Counted from the stretch's first letter, positions 1 to 7,845 are shown. The stretch is 33,534 bases of DNA from Streptomyces sp. SID9727 (GCF_010550605.1 NZ_JAAGNI010000056.1:1-33534), one strand, 5' to 3'. Notes: generated from the letters alone by a model not told the origin. Numbers and translations are program-made.

Positions 1-1
1 C

Positions 2-745
2 GGGCGGCGGGGGCCGCGTACGGCCCTGCGGCTGCTGGCGCTGGGCACCGCGGGCGTCTCGCCGGCGCTGGGTTCGGTGGCCGGGTTCGCGGCGGCGCTC
101 GGGGTGCTGGTGTGCTCGCTGGCCGCCTCCCGGACGCGGCGTCGGCTGCTCGGGCTGAGTGCCCTCGCACTGGTGGCCGGGCTGGTCGTCGGAGCCTCGT
201 GGGCCATGGCCGAGGAGGTTCTGCCCGAGGGGCTCACGGTCTCGCTGGAGGGCCCGCTCACCCGGAACCGGGTCGAGCTGTGGCAGGACGCCGCCCGCCT
301 GACGGCCCGGCACCCCGTGCTCGGCGTCGGCCCCGGCCGGTTCGACGAGCTGAGCCCGACCGTGCGGCACAGCCTCGGTTCGGACGGGAAACCGCACTCG
401 GCGCCGTGGCAGCAGGCCGCCGAGCAGGGGATCGTCGGGGTGGCGCTCCTGGGCGCCTCGTTCGGCTGGCTGCTGTACGCGCTGTGGCGCTCGCCCCGGT
501 CCACGGCGGTGGTCCTGGCGGCGGGCGCGACGCTCACGGCGCTGGCCGTGCTGGCGAGCGTGGGCAACGCGCTGAGCTTCACGCCGGTGACGGCGGGGGC
601 GGGGCTGCTGGCCGGGCTCGCGTCGGCCAGGCGGCCGATCGGCGCGGGCGAGCCCTGCGGGCCGGACGGCGAGGCGGACGGGGAGGACGGGATCAGGCCC
701 CGGCCGGGAAGCCCGAGGACGGCAGGTGCAGCCGGGCCCGGATGA
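2..745 (+). CDS. O-antigen ligase/polymerase-like membrane protein, 3' part
   Basis: The reading frame is open from base 2, so the gene starts to the left of the window. What remains is the C-terminal 247 residues. The translation alternates hydrophobic segments (about window residues 25-60, then two more near the end) with an extracytoplasmic stretch containing RVELWQDAARL, HPVLGVGPGRF and later QQAAEQGIVG. This R-x-x-x-W / HPxxGxGPG / EQGxxG arrangement is typical of the Wzy_C domain of O-antigen ligases and polymerases, which join or polymerise lipid-linked glycans outside the membrane. The last ~30 residues are acidic, Gly-rich and probably disordered. The 3' end overlaps the convergent next gene by 53 bp. 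The family call is fairly firm; the substrate is unknown. Confidence 0.75.
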   Translation, partial: GRRGPRTALRLLALGTAGVSPALGSVAGFAAALGVLVCSLAASRTRRRLLGLSALALVAGLVVGASWAMAEEVLPEGLTVSLEGPLTRNRVELWQDAARLTARHPVLGVGPGRFDELSPTVRHSLGSDGKPHSAPWQQAAEQGIVGVALLGASFGWLLYALWRSPRSTAVVLAAGATLTALAVLASVGNALSFTPVTAGAGLLAGLASARRPIGAGEPCGPDGEADGEDGIRPRPGSPRTAGAAGPG

Positions 746-1256
746 ACCGCACGCCCGCCTCGGCGTCGTCCACCGTGATGGTGAACGTGCGGCCGTCTCC
801 GAGCCGCAGCACCAGCCCCTCGCCCCGGCGCACGACGACGGCCGTGCCCTTCTCGGGGCGCCAGCGGTAGCCCCAGCCGCCCCACTGCCGGGGGTTCACG
901 TGGGGCGTGAAGTCGGCGGCCACCACATGGGTGAGCAGGATGCGGCGGCGCGGCAGCCCCATGTGGCCGCAGCGCACCTCCAGGGCGTCGCCGTCGACGC
1001 GGACGGCGACGTTCACGAAGGCGAGGGTCCCGAACAGCATCAGCAGGCCGGCGGCGACGCAGCCGATCACCGACATCAGCAGCGGGGCGATGCCCGAGGT
1101 CCAGTTGGAGCTGACGGCGAGCTGGATGCCCAGGGCCAGGCAGGCGGCTCCCAGGGCCGCGAGGACCCACTGGGTGCGGTTGGTGGCCCGGCCGACCCAG
1201 ACCTGCGAGTGGGTGCCGGTTCCGGTGCGCTTCGGTTCTCCGGGGTGCTCCCTCAT
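693..1256 (-). CDS. Two-TM membrane protein with PH-like C-terminal domain
   Basis: 187 residues. A short polar N-terminus is followed by two hydrophobic helices (about residues 29-49 and 56-80), then a beta-rich soluble domain. That domain has the pattern of bacterial PH-like modules: a strand with a CGHMGLPRRRI turn, a Trp/Gly-rich segment (about 125-133), a strand ending VLRLGDGRTFTITV and a final helix (DAEAGVRFIRARL). Proteins of this shape in Streptomyces are usually annotated only as hypothetical or membrane protein. No catalytic residues are visible and I assign no function. It is convergent with, and overlaps, the O-antigen-ligase-like gene. The ATG start fits the length before the first helix. 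Confidence 0.7.
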   Translation of the reverse strand: MREHPGEPKRTGTGTHSQVWVGRATNRTQWVLAALGAACLALGIQLAVSSNWTSGIAPLLMSVIGCVAAGLLMLFGTLAFVNVAVRVDGDALEVRCGHMGLPRRRILLTHVVAADFTPHVNPRQWGGWGYRWRPEKGTAVVVRRGEGLVLRLGDGRTFTITVDDAEAGVRFIRARLHLPSSGFPAGA

Positions 1257-1325
1257 GCCGAGCAGCGTACTGAAGAACGGGCGTCCGGGGACGGGCGCGA
1301 GCCCGCCGGCACGGCCGTCCGTGGG

Positions 1326-2108
1326 TCAGTGGACGGAGCCGACGGCGGCCAGTCCGCGCCCTTCCGCGTAGGCCAGGGCGGCCTGCGGCAGCTCCGAGAC
1401 GCGTCCGCTGAGGATGACCGCGATGGACGAGGAGGGTTCGGCCGACGGAGCGGGTTCGGCGCCGATGCGGCGCAGCGCCTGGGCGGCGACGGCGCCGGCG
1501 GACCCGTGCAGGGCGATCGGGCGCCGGCCGGGACCGCCGACGGCCTCGCGGATGCGCTCGGCGACGAGCTCGTAGTGGGTGCAGCCCAGGACGACGGCCC
1601 GGACGTCGGGCGGGGTGAGCGCGGCGGCGGCGGCGACCGCCCGGTCGATGGCGCCCTCGTCCGCGTACTGCACGGCGTCGGCGAGGCCCGGGCAGGGCAC
1701 CTCGGTGACGGCGGCGGACCCGGCGAACTCGCTGATCAGTCCGCGCTGGTACGGGCTGCCGGTGGTGGCCGGGGTCGCCCAGATCGCGACCGAGCCGCCG
1801 GCCGCGGCGGCGGGCTTGATCGCGGGGACGGTCCCGATGACGGGCAGGCCCGGTTCCAGCTCGGCGCGCAGCAGCTCCAGCGCGTGCACGGAGGCGGTGT
1901 TGCAGGCGACGATCAGCGCGTCGGGCCGGTGCGCGGCGGCGGCCCTGGCCACCGCGAGCGCGTGGGCCTTGACGCCCTCCGGGGCCCGGCCCCAGGGCAT
2001 GTTGTCCGGGTCCGAGGAGAGCACCAGATCGGCGTCCGGCCGCAGCCGGCGTACCGCGGCGGCGGCGGCGAGCAGTCCGATTCCGGAGTCCATGAGCGCG
2101 ATCTTCAC
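1326..2108 (-). CDS. Aspartate/glutamate racemase family protein (MurI-like)
   Basis: 260 residues. The family's two catalytic cysteines are present in their usual contexts: C69 in ACNTAS and C176 in LGCTHYEL. The N-terminal substrate loop is MDSGIG (D7, S8). Members interconvert L- and D-glutamate or aspartate without a cofactor; MurI supplies D-glutamate for peptidoglycan. The loop that reads DTARTPYG in typical MurI is DPDNMPWG here, and the N-terminal half is rich in Ala, so it may be a second racemase rather than the housekeeping MurI. The start is GTG at 2108. A -10-like TATGGT (2120 to 2115) lies six bases before it, so the message may be leaderless. It is divergent from the glycosyltransferase at 2167. 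Confidence 0.82.
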   Translation of the reverse strand: MKIALMDSGIGLLAAAAAVRRLRPDADLVLSSDPDNMPWGRAPEGVKAHALAVARAAAAHRPDALIVACNTASVHALELLRAELEPGLPVIGTVPAIKPAAAAGGSVAIWATPATTGSPYQRGLISEFAGSAAVTEVPCPGLADAVQYADEGAIDRAVAAAAALTPPDVRAVVLGCTHYELVAERIREAVGGPGRRPIALHGSAGAVAAQALRRIGAEPAPSAEPSSSIAVILSGRVSELPQAALAYAEGRGLAAVGSVH

Positions 2109-2114
2109 CCGGTC

Positions 2115-2159
2115 ACCATAGTCGACCGCCCTTGCGGTCCCCGCTCAGTGGTGCAGACT
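2115..2159. promoter_or_regulatory. Divergent overlapping promoters, racemase and hpnB-type genes
   Basis: On the plus strand TTGCGG (2132-2137), a 16-nt spacer and CAGACT (2154-2159) end seven bases before the ATG at 2167. On the minus strand TATGGT (2120 to 2115) ends six bases before the GTG at 2108; no clear -35 is seen for it. Only 58 bases separate the two starts and neither has a purine-rich ribosome binding site, so both messages look leaderless. This is inference from motif position only. Confidence 0.4.
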
Positions 2160-2166
2160 TCCGCCA

Positions 2167-3339
2167 ATGAGCGCCGTTGCCTGGATCGCCGTGGGTTCGC
2201 TTGTCGCATGGGTGTGGCTGCTGCTGGGCCAGGGGTTCTTCTGGCGCACCGACCAGCGGCTGCCGAGCCGGGCGGCCCCGGAGCGCTGGCCCTCGGTCGC
2301 CGTCGTCGTGCCGGCGCGCGACGAGGCCGCGATGCTGCCGGTGAGCCTGCCGTCCCTGCTGGCGCAGGACTATCCGGGGAGTGCCGAGGTCTTCCTCGTG
2401 GACGACTGCAGCGAGGACGGCACGGGGGACGTCGCCCGCGCCCTGTCCGTGCGGTACGGGGGCCTGCCGGTGACCGTGGTGTCGCCGGGCGAGCCCGAGC
2501 CCGGCTGGACGGGCAAGCTCTGGGCGGTACGCCACGGGATCGCGCTGGCCAGGGCCCGGGAGCCGGAGTACCTGCTGCTCACGGACGCCGACATCGCGCA
2601 CGAGCCGGACAGCCTCCGGGAGCTGGTGGCGGCGGCGGAGTCGGGCGGCTTCGACCTGGTCTCGCAGATGGCGCGGCTGCGGGTGGCGAGCGTCTGGGAG
2701 CGGCTGGTCGTGCCGGCCTTCGTCTACTTCTTCTCGCAGCTCTATCCGTTCCGGTGGATCAACCGGAAGCGGGGACGGACGGCCGCCGCGGCGGGGGGCT
2801 GTGTGCTGCTGCGGACGGAGGCGGCGGTGCGGGCCGGGGTGCCGGGCTCGATCCGGCAGGCCGTGATCGACGACGTGTCGCTGGCCCGGGTGGTGCGGCG
2901 CTCGGGTGGCCGGATCTGGCTGGGGCTCGCGGACCGGGTGGACAGTGTGCGCCCGTATCCGTGTTTGGCCGATCTGTGGCGGATGGTCTCGCGGAGCGCG
3001 TACGCCCAGCTGCGGCACAATCCGCTGGTGCTGCTGGCCACGGTGCTTGGGCTGGCGCTCGTCTACCTCGCGCCGCCGGTGACCCTGGCCGCCGGGGCGC
3101 TGGGCGGGGGCGCGGTCGCGGCGTGGGCCGGGGGCCTCGCGTGGGCCGTCATGACGGGGACGTACCTGCCGATGCTCGCCTACTACCGGCAGTCGCTGTG
3201 GCTGGCCCCGCTGCTGCCGTTCACCGCGCTGCTGTACCTGCTGATGACCGTCGATTCGGCGGTGCAGCACTACCGGGGGCGCGGTGCGGCCTGGAAGGGG
3301 CGTACGTACGCCCGTCCCGAGGCCGCACCGGATCAGTGA
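2167..3339 (+). CDS. hpnB: Family 2 glycosyltransferase, HpnB-type
   Basis: 390 residues. There is one N-terminal membrane helix (about 5-22). A GT-A glycosyltransferase domain follows, with VVVPARDEAAM (46-56), VDDCSEDGT (78-86), the metal-binding TDAD (139-142) and an acceptor-site region VIDDVSLARVVRRSG. Three hydrophobic C-terminal segments (about 285-365) complete it. Length, the GWTGKLWA motif and the order of parts match the hopene-associated glycosyltransferase HpnB as I remember it. HpnB is usually found with hopanoid biosynthesis genes; none are seen here, so this is an orphan copy. The ATG at 2167 is seven bases after a CAGACT -10 candidate. It is convergent with the TerD-family gene. 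Confidence 0.78.
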   Translation: MSAVAWIAVGSLVAWVWLLLGQGFFWRTDQRLPSRAAPERWPSVAVVVPARDEAAMLPVSLPSLLAQDYPGSAEVFLVDDCSEDGTGDVARALSVRYGGLPVTVVSPGEPEPGWTGKLWAVRHGIALARAREPEYLLLTDADIAHEPDSLRELVAAAESGGFDLVSQMARLRVASVWERLVVPAFVYFFSQLYPFRWINRKRGRTAAAAGGCVLLRTEAAVRAGVPGSIRQAVIDDVSLARVVRRSGGRIWLGLADRVDSVRPYPCLADLWRMVSRSAYAQLRHNPLVLLATVLGLALVYLAPPVTLAAGALGGGAVAAWAGGLAWAVMTGTYLPMLAYYRQSLWLAPLLPFTALLYLLMTVDSAVQHYRGRGAAWKGRTYARPEAAPDQ

Positions 3340-3342
3340 CTC

Positions 3343-3365
3343 AGTGACATCCGGGCCGGGTCACT
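3343..3365. terminator. Hairpin between convergent genes
   Basis: The arms AGTGAC (3343-3348) and GTCACT (3360-3365), extended inward by CCGG/CCGG with a two-base bulge, form a compact hairpin. It lies between the stops of the glycosyltransferase and the TerD-family gene and overlaps the latter's stop codon. It could end transcription from both sides. No U-tract is present, as is usual in Streptomyces. Confidence 0.4.
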
Positions 3366-4695
3366 TGCGGCCCGGGGTCCAGTTCATGCCCCAGCCGTAC
3401 GCGTGGTCGATGGTGCGCTGCGGACTGACGCCGCGCTGCGGCACCAGGTAGCGGGCCTCGCGCTGCACGGTGAGGTCGTTCCCCGTGTTGGTGATGAGCG
3501 CGAGGGCGCAGACGGTCGAGGGGACCGTGCACTCGTCCAGCGAGAAGTCGATCGGCGCGCCGTGCTGGGGCTGGAGGGTGACGGTGGCGTGCAGGTCGGC
3601 GAAGCTGCGGGCGCCCTCGTAGATGGTGACGAAGATCAGGACCCGGCGGAGCTGCGCCTTGTGGTCGAGGTTGATCGTCAGGTTCTCTCCGGTGGAGACG
3701 GCACCGGTGCGGTCGTCGCCGTCGAGGTGGATGAACGGCGGCTGGTGGAGCGCGCCGAAGGCGTTCCCCAGGGCCTGGACGACTCCCTTGCGGCCGTCGG
3801 TCAGCTCGTACAGGGCGCAGAGGTCGAGGTCGAGGTCCGAGTGGTTGGCGACGGCCCGGCCCAGTTTGCTGCCCCAGCCCTTGAACTGCTTGCGCACCTC
3901 CCAGTTGAGGTTGACGCGCATGGCGCCGGACGTGCCGCCCTGCTTGGTGAGCGAGACGGACGGCGCTTCCTTGGTGAGCGTCACCTTGGTCAGCCGGACG
4001 GGCTGGGTGGCGGGCGGTGCCGGGGGGACGGGCGGGGCCGTCGGGGGCGCCATGGGTGCGGCGAGCGTCGGCTGCTGCGGTTGCGGGTACTGCGGAGGCG
4101 GCGGGGTCGCGGTGACCCGGGTGGCCGGGTGGGGCGGCTGGGGCTGGGGGGCCGTGTGCGGCTGCTGGGGTTCGTCCACGGAGATGCCGAAGTCCGTGGC
4201 GAGCCCTTCGAGCCCGGAGCCGTAGCCCTGGCCGACCGCCCGGAACTTCCAGGCGCCCTGCCGCCGGTAGAGCTCGCCGAGGATGAAGGCCGTCTCCACG
4301 GTGGCGTCGGAGCTGTCGAAGCGGGCGAGTTCGGCGCCGTTCGACGCGTCCAGGACGCGTACGTACAGTCCGCTCACCCGGCCGAACGTGCCGCCGTCGG
4401 CCGAGGCGGCCAGCACCACGCGGTCGATGGCCGGTTCCACCCGCGCCAGGTCGACGGCGAGGGTGTCGGTCGCCGCGCCGCCGGCGTTGCGCTTGCCCTC
4501 GTGCCGCACCGCGCCGGAGGAGTGGGCCGGCTGGTTGTAGAAGACGAAGTCGCCGTCGTTGCGCACCTTGCCGGAGCCGAGGAGGAGAAGCGCGGAGGCG
4601 TCCACATCGGGTGTCCCCGGGGCGGTGCGCCACCCCAGTTCGACACGCACGGCCTGGGCCGCCACTGGGACATTGGTTCCCTTTTGCATGGTCAT
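3361..4695 (-). CDS. TerD-family stress protein with two TerD domains (TerA-like)
   Basis: 444 residues from the ATG at 4695. The TerD domain near the N-terminus begins [11 protein letters not shown] and contains [15 protein letters not shown] and [13 protein letters not shown], the usual opening of calcium-binding TerD folds. A Pro/Gln/Thr-rich linker (about residues 170-235) leads to a second TerD-like domain with [26 protein letters not shown] and [10 protein letters not shown]. Two domains with a proline linker match the TerA-like proteins that Streptomyces carries in several copies, linked to tellurite and general stress and to calcium signalling. The frame stays open upstream to 4887, but that part is Arg/Pro-rich. 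The ATG at 4695 follows GGGGGC and begins the conserved MQKG, so I prefer it. An alternative ATG lies at 4689. Confidence 0.88.
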   Translation of the reverse strand: MTMQKGTNVPVAAQAVRVELGWRTAPGTPDVDASALLLLGSGKVRNDGDFVFYNQPAHSSGAVRHEGKRNAGGAATDTLAVDLARVEPAIDRVVLAASADGGTFGRVSGLYVRVLDASNGAELARFDSSDATVETAFILGELYRRQGAWKFRAVGQGYGSGLEGLATDFGISVDEPQQPHTAPQPQPPHPATRVTATPPPPQYPQPQQPTLAAPMAPPTAPPVPPAPPATQPVRLTKVTLTKEAPSVSLTKQGGTSGAMRVNLNWEVRKQFKGWGSKLGRAVANHSDLDLDLCALYELTDGRKGVVQALGNAFGALHQPPFIHLDGDDRTGAVSTGENLTINLDHKAQLRRVLIFVTIYEGARSFADLHATVTLQPQHGAPIDFSLDECTVPSTVCALALITNTGNDLTVQREARYLVPQRGVSPQRTIDHAYGWGMNWTPGRK

Positions 4696-4738
4696 GCTCG
4701 CCCCCATCACGAGTCCGCTTCCGAGACCTTTCCGGGTC

Positions 4739-4744
4739 AACCTA
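4739..4744 (-). promoter_or_regulatory. Possible -10 of the TerD-family gene
   Basis: On the minus strand TAGGTT (4744 to 4739) would place the transcript start near 4732, giving a leader of about 37 bases containing GGGGGC before the ATG. The -35 candidate TGGGTC, 18 bases upstream, is weak. The rest of 4696-4831 shows nothing else I can name. Confidence 0.25.
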
Positions 4745-4831
4745 CTGCCGGCGCCGCCCCGGGACCCACCGAGGTGCGGGTACGGGCGCCGGGGCAACGG
4801 TGGACGCGGCGCCCGCCGCCTCGTCACCGGT

Positions 4832-5938
4832 TCAGGTGGCGGTGTCCTCCGGCCGCGTGCCCTCCTCGCCGTTGTGGACGACGCCATTCGCGTCCAGGCG
4901 GGGGTGGAGGGCCATCGGCTCCACCATGGTGACGTCGGACGGGCGTTGGCTCTCCGGGCCGTCCGGCCCCCAGCGCAGCAGACGCCGTGAGCGGGCGATC
5001 CGGTAGGCGGTGCCGCCGGCCTCGACCTCGTCGACCCGGCCCGCGCGCAGCCGGTCCGCCGCCTCGGCCAGGACCCTCAACTCGGCGAGCGCGGGGTGGG
5101 TGCCCTCGGCGACGACGCTGCGCGCGTCCACCTCCGTGCCGGCGGTGAGGGGGATGGTGCCCGTCTGCCGGGGTCCGAGCCAGGTCAGCGAGATGTCCAG
5201 GGCACGCCGTGCGTCGTGCGGGGTGGCGTGCAGGCCGCCGCCGACTCCCCACCGCTCGTCGCCGGTCCGTTCCACGACCATGAAGGCCGCCGGCAGGAGC
5301 AGGACGTCGGGATGGGTGTCCACGGCGCGCGCGGAGTCGCGCAGGACGTCGTCGGGGTATCTGCTCCCCTGATACGCGAAGGAGCGCATGGCCAGCATCT
5401 CCGCCGCCTGGAGGGGTGTCACGGGCGCGTCCGGGTCCAGGACCAGTCCGGCGTCGACCCCGGGGGTGTCCGTGGCGCGGGTCCAGTCGGGCACGGCGGG
5501 CTCGGGGTCGGTGGGGCGCGGCGGTTCGAAGCCTCCGTCGGGGTCCAGCCCCGCGTACTCCTCGGCCCGCACCACGCGGTAGCACGTGCCGCGGACGTGG
5601 ACCTCGGACGGCTTCCCGGTCTCCAGCCGCGCGACCGCGCCGAGCAGGGCCCGCCGCTCCGCCTCGGTCCGGGCCTCGTCCTTGGCCCGGAACCACAGCT
5701 TCGACTGAAGATCGTCCCTGGCCTGCTGGGGGCAGCCGTTCGTGATCGGGACGAGCACCTGCCACCGCTGTCCGTCGTCCTCAGACCGTGACGCCACGCC
5801 GAACAGCGGGCCGCGGACGGCCAGTCTGTTGCGCGATGCCGCGTCGAAGGCGTCGGCCTCGATGGCCGCCTCGACGGGCTCCACCGGGATCCTCACCAGC
5901 ACCGGCCGGGAAGCGGGGCGCACACCGTGTTCGTTCAT
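4832..5938 (-). CDS. DUF5954-type hypothetical protein
   Basis: 368 residues, soluble, with no signal peptide or membrane segment. Two similar halves can be seen. Each contains a phrase like TCYRVVRAEEY (about residues 121-131) or TAYRIARSRRLLRWGPDGPE (about 315-334), preceded by a helix rich in Ala/Arg (ERRALLGAVARLE, LAELRVLAEAADRLRAG) and followed by PPRPTDPEP or QRPSDVT. This suggests an internal duplication. The N-terminus (PVEPVEAAIEADAFDAASR) and NGCPQQARDDLQSKLWFRAKDEA match my memory of the Streptomyces family DUF5954, which has no known function. The ATG at 5938 opens the conserved region. It lies upstream of the TerD-family gene on the same strand, 136 bases away, so the two may be independent. 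Confidence 0.68.
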   Translation of the reverse strand: MNEHGVRPASRPVLVRIPVEPVEAAIEADAFDAASRNRLAVRGPLFGVASRSEDDGQRWQVLVPITNGCPQQARDDLQSKLWFRAKDEARTEAERRALLGAVARLETGKPSEVHVRGTCYRVVRAEEYAGLDPDGGFEPPRPTDPEPAVPDWTRATDTPGVDAGLVLDPDAPVTPLQAAEMLAMRSFAYQGSRYPDDVLRDSARAVDTHPDVLLLPAAFMVVERTGDERWGVGGGLHATPHDARRALDISLTWLGPRQTGTIPLTAGTEVDARSVVAEGTHPALAELRVLAEAADRLRAGRVDEVEAGGTAYRIARSRRLLRWGPDGPESQRPSDVTMVEPMALHPRLDANGVVHNGEEGTRPEDTAT

Positions 5939-6080
5939 GGCGTCATGCTGGCGTCAACCGGTGGCGTGTACGCGGCTTTCGCCGCACCATCCACCGTAAG
6001 TGCCCACAAGGGTCGCCATGTTGCCGCCTTGGGCCCACGAAGGGTGAGGCTCAGGGCCCGGCCTCGCTCCTCCCGGTGCC

Positions 6081-6406
6081 TCATTGCCGACCGGTGGGCG
6101 CGCTCACGCGAATGGCGCTCTGGAAATCGGTGAGTTCGAGTGACGCCCGAATGTCGGGGCCGGACGCGAAGTGCATCCGCTGGCATACGCGTACGACGCG
6201 GCCCTGTTCGTCGATCCACGCCTCGGCGTCGACCGAGGTGGCGGGGCGGAGATTGCGGCCGAGTAGGGCGCGTCGTCGGCCGAGGCCAGCCGTTCACTCA
6301 CCGCCTCGCGGCCGGATTCGGGCCGGGCGGTCGAGTCCGGTGCGCACGAGGTGAGCGCCAGCGCGAAGAGCACCGGAATGAGAGTCATGGATCGGCGGTG
6401 AATCAA
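6081..6406 (-). pseudogene. Decayed lipoprotein gene (frameshift plus probable internal deletion)
   Basis: A TTG start at 6406 follows AGAGGA and opens a clean lipoprotein signal peptide: MIHRRS, then TLIPVLFALALTSC with lipobox LTSC, then PDSTARPESGREAVSERLASADDA. At about 6266-6269 the frame becomes unlike protein (Pro/Arg/Ser-rich). The -1 frame, from CTA at 6266 to TGA at 6081, reads LLGRNLRPATSVDAEAWI, DEQGRVVRV, FASGPDIRASLELTDF and IRVSAPTGRQ. That is the C-terminal strand pattern of LppX/LprG-like lipoproteins, which are about 200 residues or more. The two pieces add to only about 107 residues, so a middle segment also seems missing. I infer a pseudogene made by an out-of-frame deletion. 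No promoter was identified. Confidence 0.7.
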
Positions 6407-6496
6407 GGGGGGATTCCTCTGGATACGGGCCTGGGAAGACAACGATGTTTCAGCAGGTCAGACAGGTAGGGTGAGGGTAAATCCGATGACCATAAA

Positions 6497-6534
6497 ATTG
6501 GGACTCCCCAATCTGCACATCGTGGGCTTAACTT
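6497..6534 (+). promoter_or_regulatory. Inverted repeat and -10-like element before a leaderless start
   Basis: ATTGGG (6497-6502) and CCCAAT (6507-6512) form a perfect 6-bp inverted repeat around ACTC. Sixteen bases later TAACTT (6529-6534) could be a -10, seven bases before the ATG at 6542. There is no Shine-Dalgarno, which suggests a leaderless transcript with the repeat near -35 as a binding site. The AT-rich stretch stands out from its surroundings. A regulator cannot be named. Confidence 0.4.
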
Positions 6535-6541
6535 AGGTGTC

Positions 6542-7018
6542 ATGACCTCCCCCCGCTCCACCTACGGTGGCGGCTACTACGCCGCGCCGTCGTTTGCCGA
6601 CACCCCGATCTACGACTCCCTCGTCGCGGAGCGGGGCACCCCTCAGATCGCGCCGATCCGAGTGCCCGCCGCCTACGACACCGGCAACAGCTATCTGCCG
6701 GCGCTCCCGTCGGCCCTGCCGGCGCTTCCCGCGGCCCCCTCCCAGCCCCAGCAGTCCTACGGCTACCCCCAGCCGGCGGCGCAGCAGGGCTACACACCGA
6801 TGCAGCCCGCGCAGCTCCAGCACGCGCCGGCCCCGTACATCCCCCAGCAGCCGGCCGGTGGCCGCGGCGTGTACCAGGCACCCCCGCCGCAGCAGCAGCG
6901 CCCGGCGCCGACGTCGGGCTACGAGTCGATGCGCCCCGCCGCGCCCCGGCCCGTCCCGGCGCAGTCCCCGTACGAGGACCCGTACGGCCGGCCCTACCAG
7001 GGCGGCCGGGGCTACTAG
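6542..7018 (+). CDS. Pro/Gln/Tyr-rich low-complexity protein (DUF6643-like)
   Basis: 158 residues. The first ~50 residues are well ordered in composition (TSPRSTYGGGYYAAPSF, YDSLVAERGTPQIAPIRVP, then YDTGNSYLPALPS). The rest is a low-complexity tail of Pro, Gln, Ala, Tyr and Gly with repeated QPQ, PAPY and YGRPY pieces. The N-terminal block matches my memory of a conserved Streptomyces family named DUF6643. No membrane helix, signal peptide or catalytic motif is seen. The tail looks intrinsically disordered and might act in protein assembly, but this is a guess. The ATG is fixed by the absence of an upstream ribosome site and by the conserved start. A hairpin at 7039-7085 follows. Confidence 0.72.
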   Translation: MTSPRSTYGGGYYAAPSFADTPIYDSLVAERGTPQIAPIRVPAAYDTGNSYLPALPSALPALPAAPSQPQQSYGYPQPAAQQGYTPMQPAQLQHAPAPYIPQQPAGGRGVYQAPPPQQQRPAPTSGYESMRPAAPRPVPAQSPYEDPYGRPYQGGRGY

Positions 7019-7038
7019 GGCCTTCGCTCGGATCAGGC

Positions 7039-7085
7039 GGCGCACGGCCCGGGGCGGGGTGCCCGGCAACACGGGCCCGTGCGCC
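7039..7085 (+). terminator. Hairpin terminator after the DUF6643-like gene
   Basis: GGCGCACGG (7039-7047) pairs perfectly with CCGTGCGCC (7077-7085). The neighbouring CCCG/CGGG extends the stem to about 13 bp with one bulged C. It begins 20 bases after the stop codon. Strong GC hairpins without a U-tract are common terminators in Streptomyces. The rest of 7086-7236 shows no gene. Confidence 0.55.
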
Positions 7086-7236
7086 GTTCCGCGTTCCGCG
7101 CGGCCGGCCCGCGGCGCCGGGAACTCACGGGGGCGAGCCGCGCGTTGAGCACGGTGGGCCGCCCGCTCCGCGCGGCCCCGGCGTGTGGACGGCACCGTAC
7201 CGGGTGGCGACGGGTGCGGAAGGGGGTGCGGGGACT

Positions 7237-7845
7237 GTGCGAGCGATGGCGGGTGTCTGGCGTTGGCGGCACAATCCGCTGCGCCGGGCGACGGACCGGT
7301 GCGAGGCGTGGCTGGCCCTGGCCGCCTTCCTGATGCTGGTGCTGGCGGCCCCGGCGGTCGGCTGGCTCTGCGGGGCCCGGACGGACGCGGCGCTCCAGGC
7401 GTCGGTGCGCACCCAGCGGGCGGACCGTCACCTCACCACGGCCGTCGTGGTGCGGCGGGCGGCCGGCGCCCTTCATGTCACCGACCCCGAGATATCCGGC
7501 ACTTCGCTGACACGGACCGACGTAGTGGCCCGGTGGCGCACCCCGGACGGCGCGGCCCGCACGGCGACGGTGACGACCGCCTCGCGCAACGCGGCGCCGG
7601 GAGCCCGGGTCCGGATCTGGACCGACCGCGCGGGCGACCCCGCGCTCCGGCCGATGGACATACCGACGGCGCACACGCATGCCGTGCTCGCCGGTTTCGG
7701 AGCCGCGATGCTGTCCGCCCTGCTGATCGAGTGCGTCCGCCGCCTGATCCTCCGGCGCATGACAGGGCGGCGGTACGCACGGATCGACCGGGCCTGGGCG
7801 GCGGTCGGCCCGGACTGGGGCAGGACGGGCACCGGCAGCCAGTAG
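7237..7845 (+). CDS. Rv1733c-like two-TM membrane protein
   Basis: About 202 residues. The N-terminus WRWRHNPLRRATDRCEAW leads into one membrane helix (about residues 25-45). An extracytoplasmic domain of about 100 residues follows, then a second helix (ILAGFG-like, about 145-170) and a basic C-terminus ending RIDRAWAAVGPDWGR. The motif NPLRRxTDRxE and the paired helices define the family of the mycobacterial dormancy antigen Rv1733c, which has many copies in Streptomyces and no known biochemical role. GTG at 7237 or ATG at 7246 are both possible starts; the frame is open to 7183 but without a better ribosome site. A strong hairpin follows. Confidence 0.75.
   Translation: MRAMAGVWRWRHNPLRRATDRCEAWLALAAFLMLVLAAPAVGWLCGARTDAALQASVRTQRADRHLTTAVVVRRAAGALHVTDPEISGTSLTRTDVVARWRTPDGAARTATVTTASRNAAPGARVRIWTDRAGDPALRPMDIPTAHTHAVLAGFGAAMLSALLIECVRRLILRRMTGRRYARIDRAWAAVGPDWGRTGTGSQ

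Noticed and set aside
726..3347. An 873-codon plus-strand open frame over the racemase and glycosyltransferase
   Set aside because: Shadow frame: the known motifs of both enzymes are in other frames, and this translation has no domain-like order.
4696..4887. N-terminal extension of the TerD-family protein
   Set aside because: The extra 64 residues are Arg/Pro-rich and overlap the DUF5954-type gene; the conserved MQKG start lies at 4695.
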